10,612 nucleotides of DNA, taken from NCBI GenBank assembly GCA_036517695.1, contig DATDVC010000035.1, forward strand, positions 1-10,612. Direction: 5' to 3'. This document shows positions 6,217 through 10,612 of this stretch, one piece after another. The translations under genes and the position numbers were made by a program. Within the stretch, counting starts at the first letter, position 1, and each line of letters starts with the position of its first letter. This DNA is from DATDVC01 sp036517695 (GTDB lineage Bacteria; Patescibacteriota; Minisyncoccia; Phycocordibacterales; WO2-35-19). Under the pieces are notes generated by a model. The model was not told the DNA's origin. It did not search any database and worked only from the letters and a program-made list of their open reading frames with translations.

Positions 6217-6245
6217 ACTATCTATTTAAAATACTTTCTTGTCAA
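6217..6245 (-). promoter_or_regulatory. Promoter of the minus-strand gene at 5879-6193
   Basis: On the minus strand a perfect TTGACA (plus 6240-6245) is followed by 17 bp and GATAGT (plus 6217-6222, 4 of 6). The transcript would begin near 6210, giving a short leader that contains the AAGGAG site. Confidence 0.6.
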
Positions 6246-6292
6246 TTTTTTGGCGCTTTGGAATATACACACTTTTTTATATTATTTTAAAA

Positions 6293-6307
6293 ATATCGCG
6301 ATATAAT
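6293..6307 (+). promoter_or_regulatory. Promoter -10 of the DUF378 gene overlapping a 12-bp palindrome
   Basis: A perfect TATAAT lies at 6302-6307, with only a poor AT-rich -35 region. The perfect palindrome ATATCGCGATAT (6293-6304) overlaps the first three bases of the -10 box. A protein bound there would block this promoter. The transcript would start near 6314, giving a leader of about 50 bases. Confidence 0.45.
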
Positions 6308-6363
6308 TTGGTTGTAAATCAAGGGTCGATTTAGAACAATTTAATAACTTTAAACCTAAAATA

Positions 6364-6558
6364 ATGAAAACAGCAGCTCACTGGCTCCTAATCATCGGAG
6401 GTATCAACTGGCTCTTGGTAGGACTTCTTGGTTGGGATATAGGTGATATTTTTGGCGGTCAAGACGCTATCATTTCCAGAATAGTTTATATTCTTGTCGG
6501 TATTTCAGCCCTCATGGCTCTGAAGCCAAAATCTTCCGCTCCTATGCCACAGATGTAA
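6364..6558 (+). CDS. DUF378-family small membrane protein
   Basis: This 64-residue protein matches the DUF378 (YuzA-like) pattern: membrane helix 1 at 5-24 with the signature GGINWLLVGL, a short loop with GDIFGG, then SRIVYILVGISAL forming helix 2 at about 37-53, and a short polar tail. The family is widespread, and its function is unknown as far as I know. The ATG is preceded by AACCTAAAATA with no SD, unlike the flanking minus-strand genes. The gene has its own -10 box and is closed by a strong hairpin terminator, so it is a single-gene unit. Confidence 0.85.
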   Translation: MKTAAHWLLIIGGINWLLVGLLGWDIGDIFGGQDAIISRIVYILVGISALMALKPKSSAPMPQM

Positions 6559-6580
6559 TTTTAGAATCTTTTTGGTGGAG

Positions 6581-6614
6581 AAAAACCGTCTTGTTTTCGG
6601 GGCGGTTTTTTCTT
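6581..6614 (+). terminator. Rho-independent terminator after the DUF378 gene
   Basis: AAAAACCGTC (6581-6590) pairs with GGCGGTTTTT (6601-6610) with one T-G wobble and a 10-base loop, and ends in TTTTTTCTT. It lies 22 bases after the stop and insulates the ATPase gene. Confidence 0.9.
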
Positions 6615-6621
6615 ATCCCCC

Positions 6622-6661
6622 CTCTTAGATCTAGGAGAAGGGCTAGGGAAGAGGTTATAAT
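6622..6661 (+). promoter_or_regulatory. Promoter of the ATPase gene, predicted to give a leaderless mRNA
   Basis: TATAAT at 6656-6661 is followed by only six bases and then ATG at 6668, so the expected transcript start coincides with the start codon. The -35 region (6633-6638, AGGAGA) is poor. An imperfect palindrome, CTCTTAGA/TCTAGGAG (6622-6637), covers that region. The nearest SD-like GAGG ends 13 bases before the ATG, upstream of the predicted transcript start. Confidence 0.5.
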
Positions 6662-6667
6662 ATCTAT

Positions 6668-9427
6668 ATGCAACAGAATTTTGAGCTTCCAAAAACTCCA
6701 TTCAAAAATCCGGAAGAAGAGTTGGCGCATCTGCGCAAGCTTATCGCCGAGAAGGAAAAAAATCTCGAAGAGGCCGGTTTGCGCAAGGAGACATTTGCTC
6801 CAGCAAGAGAGTCTCTGGCAGAGTATAAGAGAGAGCGATCTTCGGTCGTGCTTCATAATGATTTTGAAATAAAAAAAGAAGAGGTTGATCGGATAGTTTT
6901 GAAACTTTCTCCCGAAGAGCACGACAGGCAAGTGAGTGAACTCATAAAGCTCGCCAAGGAAAAGGGAGTTAAAAACGCGCTTGCAGTAATGGAAAAAATG
7001 TCAAACTTCCACATAACGGACGATTTTCACCGCTTTGTATCCGAATATTTGCGCGAAGGATTCACCATACCGGGGCTTAGCGATAAGGAAAGATTGTTTA
7101 AGAGTTTGCACATGTCTCTTTATGAGGTGCTTATCCAAGAAGAAAAAAAGGAGGAAGGTCCGCAAGCAAAATTGGCCGAGATAATTTCAGGCATGGAGCA
7201 ATTTTACTCAAGCATGCTCTCCATTTCAGACGGCAAATCTTCCGAAAATTGGATGTCTCTTGAAATAGCAAATCCGAATTTTTCGCAGGAAATAGTTTTT
7301 TATGTGGCGGTGCCAAACAACAGAAGAAGTCTTCTTGAAAAATCCTTGCTCTCAATTTTTCCGGGCGCAAAAATTACCGAAAAGCCGGATGATTACAACA
7401 TATTCAATGAGACCGGCTACACTGCCGGGGCCTACGCTCTCTTGTCCAAAAATCCGATTTACCCAATTAAAACTTACGACAATTTCAATCATGATCCGTT
7501 AAACGTCATCCTGTCCAGCTTTTCGAAGGTCAATCGAGATGGGGAGGGTGCGGCCATACAACTCATCTGGTCTCCGGTCGGAGACAGATATGTAAAAAAA
7601 TACAAAGAGGCGCTCGATAAAATTCAAAAAGGCACTCCAGTTAAAGAAGCCATAGATATACCCGATAGTTTGGGTGGCGAGTTTGTGCATACTGTCAAAG
7701 ACATGTTTTTCTCTTCCAAGCCAAATAAAGAAGAAGAGAAAGAGAAGAAACAGGAACCGATTGATCAGACTGCAGTTGAAGAGATTGCTAAGAAAATAGG
7801 CGCTTCTATTGCGCGAGTCAATTTGCGCATCTTTGCTTCTGCCAACACAAAAGAAGAAGCGGAAGAAATTTTGGGGAGTCTGGAGTCGAGCTTCAATCAG
7901 TTTGACAATACAGTTGGCAATTCGCTCAAATGGCACCGATCTGAAAGCAGAAATCTTAGGAATTTGGTCAGAAATTTTAGTTTCAGGATTTTTGATGATG
8001 ATTCGGCCTCTCCCATGAATTTGAGCGAGATCACGAGCATTATGCATTTCCACACCAAGGCCTTAAGCGCCTCGGAAGGTTTGAGGCAATCCCGCAGTGC
8101 CACAGCGCCGGCCCCTTTTGATATTGGCGCGGAGGGCATAGTGCTTGGCATAAATAATCACCGCAATGCTAAAGCCGAGATCAAAATGGCTCCCGATGAC
8201 AGATTGCGCCATTTTTATTGCATCGGGCAGACTGGCACGGGCAAATCTACTCTTCTCAAAAATATGATAATGCAAGATATTCAAAACGGAGACGGAGTTT
8301 GCATGATAGATCCTCATGGCAACGACGTTCAGGATATCCTTTCTTCTATTCCTAGGGAGCGCTTCGATGATGTGATTTATTTTGATCCGGGCTATACCCT
8401 GCGGCCAATGGCTCTCAACATGCTCGAGTATGACGAGAAATCCCCAGAACAAAAGACATTTGTGGTCAACGAGCTTTTCAACATATTTAGAAAACTTTAT
8501 GGCAATGTGCCCGAATCGATGGGTCCGGCTTTCGAGCAATATTTTAGAAATTCGGCTCTCCTGGTGATGGAAGATCCGGCCTCCGGCAACACTTTGGTTG
8601 ATATGTCTCGGGTTCTTTCCGATAAAGTATACAGAGATCTCAAAATATCAAAATGCAAAAACCCTCTGGTGAAGCAGTTTTGGGTAAATGCCGAAAAAAC
8701 CAGTGGAGAACAAGGTCTTGCAAACTATGTTCAATACGTCACCAACAAGTTTGATGTTTTTCTCGCCAACGAAATCATGCGGCCGGTGGTGGCTCAAGAA
8801 AAGTCCTCTTTCAATTTCAGGGAAATCATGGACAACAAAAAAATTCTTCTCTGCAATCTTTCAAAAGGCAGGTTGGGAGACATAAACGCGCATCTCATAG
8901 GACTCATACTTGTGGGTAAAATTTTGATGGCGGCACTTTCAAGGGCGGATAGTTTCGTAAATCCGCCAGCTGGCGGACTTCCGCCGTTTTATTTGTATGT
9001 AGACGAGTTCCAGAATATTACCACCGACTCCATCTCTACCATTCTTTCGGAAGCCAGAAAATACAAACTTTCCCTAAACATCGCCCATCAGTTTATCGCC
9101 CAGCTGGAAGAGGGGATACGAGACTCGGTGTTTGGCAATGTGGGCTCCATCTGCGCTTTTAGGGTAGGGGCGGAAGACGCGGAATATTTGGAGAAACAAT
9201 TTCAGCCGACTTTTTCTAGTGCCGATCTGATGAATGTAGACAATCATAACGCTTATCTGCGTCTCCTGGTAAACGGCAAACCAGCCAAACCTTTCAATCT
9301 GGAAATTTTGCCACCTATTAAGGGAGACATCGCTCAAGTTGAAAACTTAAAAGAAATTTCTTATCAAAAATTCGGCAGACCGAGAGAAGAAGTTGAAAAA
9401 CTGATATTAGATAAATATAAAATATAA
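6668..9427 (+). CDS. VirD4/TraD-like type IV secretion DNA-binding ATPase
   Basis: This is a 919-residue ATPase. The N-terminal half (1 to about 500) has a charged, coiled-coil-prone start and then a mixed domain of the kind that accompanies this ATPase in CPR genomes. A highly charged linker lies at about 350-370 (KEEEKEKKQEP). The C-terminal half is a RecA-like motor. Walker A is GQTGTGKST (520-528, K526). MIDPHGND and DDVIYFDPGY follow, and Walker B is FYLYVDEFQN (D779, E780). Next come LSEARKYKLSLNIAHQF, a sensor-like stretch, and FRVGAEDAEYLEKQF. These fit the TrwB/TraD coupling-protein and HerA/DUF87 ATPase group, which move DNA or protein. No N-terminal membrane helix is evident, unlike classical VirD4. 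No relaxase or VirB gene is adjacent, so its partner system lies elsewhere or is absent. Confidence 0.85.
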   Translation: MQQNFELPKTPFKNPEEELAHLRKLIAEKEKNLEEAGLRKETFAPARESLAEYKRERSSVVLHNDFEIKKEEVDRIVLKLSPEEHDRQVSELIKLAKEKGVKNALAVMEKMSNFHITDDFHRFVSEYLREGFTIPGLSDKERLFKSLHMSLYEVLIQEEKKEEGPQAKLAEIISGMEQFYSSMLSISDGKSSENWMSLEIANPNFSQEIVFYVAVPNNRRSLLEKSLLSIFPGAKITEKPDDYNIFNETGYTAGAYALLSKNPIYPIKTYDNFNHDPLNVILSSFSKVNRDGEGAAIQLIWSPVGDRYVKKYKEALDKIQKGTPVKEAIDIPDSLGGEFVHTVKDMFFSSKPNKEEEKEKKQEPIDQTAVEEIAKKIGASIARVNLRIFASANTKEEAEEILGSLESSFNQFDNTVGNSLKWHRSESRNLRNLVRNFSFRIFDDDSASPMNLSEITSIMHFHTKALSASEGLRQSRSATAPAPFDIGAEGIVLGINNHRNAKAEIKMAPDDRLRHFYCIGQTGTGKSTLLKNMIMQDIQNGDGVCMIDPHGNDVQDILSSIPRERFDDVIYFDPGYTLRPMALNMLEYDEKSPEQKTFVVNELFNIFRKLYGNVPESMGPAFEQYFRNSALLVMEDPASGNTLVDMSRVLSDKVYRDLKISKCKNPLVKQFWVNAEKTSGEQGLANYVQYVTNKFDVFLANEIMRPVVAQEKSSFNFREIMDNKKILLCNLSKGRLGDINAHLIGLILVGKILMAALSRADSFVNPPAGGLPPFYLYVDEFQNITTDSISTILSEARKYKLSLNIAHQFIAQLEEGIRDSVFGNVGSICAFRVGAEDAEYLEKQFQPTFSSADLMNVDNHNAYLRLLVNGKPAKPFNLEILPPIKGDIAQVENLKEISYQKFGRPREEVEKLILDKYKI

Positions 9428-9456
9428 AAAAGTAGCGCCCCAAATCCTGGGGCGCC
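9425..9456 (-). terminator. Terminator of the minus-strand membrane-protein gene
   Basis: GCGCCCC (9435-9441) pairs with GGGGCGC (9449-9455) around a 7-base loop. Read on the minus strand it is followed by TACTTTTTTATATTTT, a strong U run. On the plus strand no T run follows, so it would stop the ATPase transcript poorly. The convergent ATPase gene ends at 9427, inside the run. Confidence 0.8.
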
Positions 9457-9466
9457 ATTCGGTCTC

Positions 9467-9979
9467 CTACTGCTCGATCACCATCCTCTTTGTTGGCGGA
9501 GCGATGTTTTCAAGGTAGATGACCATCTCTTCTCTTGTTAGTGGAGTGATGACAGAGATGAATCTGGTAGTTGCCTCATTGTGGAGTTTGGCGTATGCCT
9601 CACCGTCTCTCCCCCCGGCAAACTTTCCCGCAAGCTCCAAGTTACGCAAAAATTCCCTTTCTTTTTTGCGTAGCTCGTTGATGTATTTGGTAGCCGAGGC
9701 GACAGATTCGGGAGAGTGATCAATCTCAACCTTCTTGATCTCCCTCTCCAACCGAAGAAGTCCAGCGGCCCCTGTATAAACTTTGAGCCACACCGTACTT
9801 CTCCGGATATCCGAATCCGAATCCGGATATGGAGATTCTGCAGACAAGCCGAACGTCGACTCAAACTCCTGGGCCAACAACCGATCTTCTTTCCTGGCCA
9901 TATTCCATATGGAATAGCTGATTATCGCCACTGTGGCGATGTACAAAACAGATAGGTACGTGTTTCTTGGTAAATTCAA
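9467..9979 (-). CDS. Single-pass membrane protein with coiled-coil region, unknown function
   Basis: This 170-residue protein has one membrane helix near the N-terminus (about 8-28, YLSVLYIATVAIISYSIW). Then come MARKED, a PDSDSD stretch encoded by a short DNA repeat, and a long charged helical part (about 74-125) likely to form a coiled coil. I recognise no family. The start is TTG at 9979: GGAGG (plus 9988-9992) lies 8 bases upstream, and the promoter would start transcription near 9993. A longer frame from GTG at 10018 would begin between the -35 and -10 boxes and so cannot be translated from this promoter. The gene is convergent with the ATPase. Whether the two work together is unknown. 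Confidence 0.7.
   Translation of the reverse strand: MNLPRNTYLSVLYIATVAIISYSIWNMARKEDRLLAQEFESTFGLSAESPYPDSDSDIRRSTVWLKVYTGAAGLLRLEREIKKVEIDHSPESVASATKYINELRKKEREFLRNLELAGKFAGGRDGEAYAKLHNEATTRFISVITPLTREEMVIYLENIAPPTKRMVIEQ
9803..9830. repeat. Short internal repeat in the membrane-protein gene
   Basis: The unit CCGGATAT occurs at both ends (9803-9810 and 9823-9830), with two CCGAAT units between. On the coding (minus) strand it encodes the PDSDSD segment. It is probably slippage-prone low-complexity DNA in the linker after the membrane helix. Confidence 0.6.
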
Positions 9980-9999
9980 GTGGGTTACCTCCAAGATGC

Positions 10000-10028
10000 A
10001 TAATATAACGTTTATCACTATTTGTAAA
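10000..10028 (-). promoter_or_regulatory. Promoter of the minus-strand membrane-protein gene
   Basis: On the minus strand TTTACA (plus 10023-10028, 5 of 6) is followed by exactly 17 bp and TATTAT (plus 10000-10005, 5 of 6). The predicted transcript start near 9993 is just before the GGAGG site. This supports the TTG start over the upstream GTG. Confidence 0.65.
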
Positions 10029-10072
10029 GCAGACTTTGGAGTTTGCTCCTTGTATTATTTTAATCAAGTAAG

Positions 10073-10091
10073 TATGGGCCCATAGTATAGT
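10073..10091 (+). promoter_or_regulatory. 12-bp palindrome next to a candidate -10 box, upstream of the GIY-YIG gene
   Basis: TATGGGCCCATA (10073-10084) is a perfect palindrome. TATAGT (10086-10091, 5 of 6 to the -10 consensus) follows after one base. No convincing -35 is present. If used, transcription would start near 10098 and the hairpin at 10104-10151 would lie in the leader. Confidence 0.3.
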
Positions 10092-10103
10092 AGTAACACG
10101 CGT

Positions 10104-10151
10104 CCATCCGCCCGGATGAACGGGGGATTGTTCATCCGTTCGGACGGGTGG
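10104..10151 (+). repeat. Large two-part hairpin just upstream of the GIY-YIG gene
   Basis: The inner stem CGGATGAAC (10113-10121) pairs perfectly with GTTCATCCG (10130-10138) around GGGGGATT. The outer stem CCATCCG (10104-10110) pairs with CGGGTGG (10145-10151) with one T-G wobble. A CC versus TTCGGA internal loop separates them. No T run follows, so it is not a standard terminator. It ends one base before an ATG at 10153, and could be an RNA leader structure or a REP-like element. Confidence 0.65.
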
Positions 10152-10170
10152 CATGGAAAAAGAAATAAAT

Positions 10171-10413
10171 ATGAAATATTGGGTATACGTTCTTAGGGAT
10201 GACAAAGGTAAATTTTATAAGGGAATGACTAACAATCTGGAGCGTCGTCTTAAAGAACATAAAAATAAACATACTATTACTACTGCAAGGATGGGCAATA
10301 TTTCACTTGCATACCAAGAGGAATTTGATAGCTTTAATGAAGCTAGAAAGAGAGAGCTTTACTTTAAATCTTCAGCTGGTCGACGTTTTTTGAAAAATAA
10401 ACTGGGCTCGTAG
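10171..10413 (+). CDS. GIY-YIG endonuclease-domain protein
   Basis: This 80-residue protein is a single GIY-YIG domain. It has VYVL (the GIY position, residues 5-8), FYKGMTNNLERRLKEH (YKG in place of YIG, with the conserved R and H), LAYQEEFDSFNEARKREL with the metal-binding Glu region, and FKSSAGRRFLKNKL. Short stand-alone proteins like this (UPF0213/YhbQ-like) are common, and their role is often unclear (DNA cleavage, repair or mobility). The start at 10171 is chosen because the family begins at MKYWVYVL; ATG at 10153 would add six residues, and no SD favours either. The last codons GGC TCG TAG lie inside tRNA-Ala, with the stop formed by tRNA positions 8-10. A large hairpin lies directly upstream. 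Confidence 0.82.
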   Translation: MKYWVYVLRDDKGKFYKGMTNNLERRLKEHKNKHTITTARMGNISLAYQEEFDSFNEARKRELYFKSSAGRRFLKNKLGS

Positions 10414-10479
10414 CTCAATTGGTAGAGCGCGCGCATGGCATGCGCGAGGTAAGGGGTTCGAAGCCCCTCGAGTCCACCA
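10404..10479 (+). tRNA. tRNA-Ala (anticodon GGC)
   Basis: The acceptor GGGCTCG (10404-10410) pairs with CGAGTCC (10469-10475) and includes the G3-U70 pair that identifies alanine tRNAs. The D-arm contains AATTGGTAGAGC. The anticodon stem CGCGC/GCGCG encloses ATGGCAT with anticodon GGC. The T-arm AGGGG/CCCCT encloses TTCGAAG-type sequence. The discriminator A10476 is followed by an encoded CCA (10477-10479). Its first ten bases overlap the end of the GIY-YIG reading frame. Confidence 0.95.
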
Positions 10480-10494
10480 AATTTGGTGCATTTT
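10475..10494 (+). terminator. Possible short terminator overlapping the 3' end of tRNA-Ala
   Basis: CACCAAATTTGGTG (10475-10488) is a perfect palindrome that can fold as CACCA/TGGTG around AATT, followed by CATTTT. It uses the tRNA CCA end as its left arm. It may end the tRNA transcript, but the stem is short and the T run is only four bases. Confidence 0.35.
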
Positions 10495-10612
10495 AAAATT
10501 TATTTTCTCTTACTATCTGATCAATCTTTGAGGCCAGGATGAAGTCATTTTCGGAGAGGCCGTCTATGGCGTGAGTTGAGATCTTTATATCCACCTTTCT
10601 AAAATCGTGGAG
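10493..10612 (-). CDS. Pterin-4a-carbinolamine dehydratase, C-terminal end (5' part outside window)
   Basis: Read on the minus strand from the window edge, the frame gives 39 residues ending at TAA (plus 10493-10495). The stretch VDIKISTHAIDGL followed by SENDFILASKID is the C-terminal signature of the pterin-4a-carbinolamine dehydratase (PCD/DCoH) fold, in which V-x-L-x-TH...GL-T-x-x-D-x-x-LA-x-x-ID is conserved. The enzyme dehydrates 4a-hydroxytetrahydropterins in pterin recycling. In bacteria lacking aromatic amino-acid hydroxylases its role is less certain. The family is about 90-115 residues, so roughly two thirds lies beyond the window. It is convergent with tRNA-Ala, with only 13 bases between them. 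Confidence 0.8.
   Translation of the reverse strand, partial: LHDFRKVDIKISTHAIDGLSENDFILASKIDQIVRENKF

Noticed and set aside
10153..10170. Upstream ATG for the GIY-YIG gene
   Set aside because: It adds six residues before the conserved family start and directly abuts the hairpin. It is not excluded, but it is less likely than 10171.
1..10612. UGA recoding as glycine, as in SR1/Gracilibacteria
   Set aside because: rsmH and three minus-strand genes end at TGA where their families or terminators say they should, and no long frame contains an in-frame TGA.
1..10612. CRISPR array, insertion sequence or transposase gene
   Set aside because: No regularly spaced repeats and no transposase motifs were seen on either strand. 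The few repeats present are short and unrelated to one another.

Overview
The window looks like a chromosomal segment of a Candidate Phyla Radiation (Patescibacteria) bacterium, probably Parcubacteria-like. This is inferred from gene content and divergence. There is a minimal mraZ-rsmH-ftsL-ftsI division cluster with no mur genes after it. There is a 919-residue VirD4/TraD-like ATPase of a form I associate with these genomes. Several short genes resemble nothing I recognise, and many starts lack a Shine-Dalgarno (SD) sequence. TGA is used as a normal stop (rsmH and three minus-strand genes), which argues against the SR1/Gracilibacteria code in which UGA is glycine. No database search was possible, so the taxon is a guess.

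Layout. 2-1063 is the 3' part of lysS, followed by a hairpin terminator. 1124-1217 is the mraZ control region: two DnaA-box-like 9-mers, then four TGG-centred repeats at exact 10-bp spacing (MraZ boxes). 1218-4640 is one operon on the plus strand: mraZ, rsmH, an ftsL-like gene and ftsI. It makes a transcription regulator, a 16S rRNA methyltransferase, a membrane coiled-coil divisome protein and the septal transpeptidase. A bidirectional terminator closes it at 4659-4690.

4699-6193 is an accessory stretch. A minus-strand XRE-type regulator is divergent from a plus-strand double zinc-ribbon protein, with a 12-bp perfect palindrome beside the latter's -35 box. tRNA-Glu(CTC) and an unrecognised minus-strand helical protein follow. 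A 15-bp imperfect inverted repeat links the end of the zinc-ribbon gene to the start of tRNA-Glu.

6302-9427 holds a DUF378-type two-helix membrane protein and the large ATPase, whose ATG lies 7 bp after a perfect TATAAT, so its mRNA is predicted to be leaderless. 9467-9979 (minus) is a small single-pass membrane protein whose real start is probably an SD-led TTG. 10073-10479 holds a palindrome, a large hairpin, a GIY-YIG nuclease-like gene and tRNA-Ala(GGC); the nuclease ORF ends inside the tRNA. The last 120 bases encode, on the minus strand, the C-terminal end of a pterin-4a-carbinolamine dehydratase.

No stretch longer than 300 bases lacks a gene. Across the window, the four short accessory genes (4699-5013, 5180-5584, 5879-6193, 9467-9979) have strong SDs about 8 nt from the start. 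The core and ATPase genes have little or none. This is the clearest window-wide pattern, and it suggests two modes of translation initiation or two gene origins.
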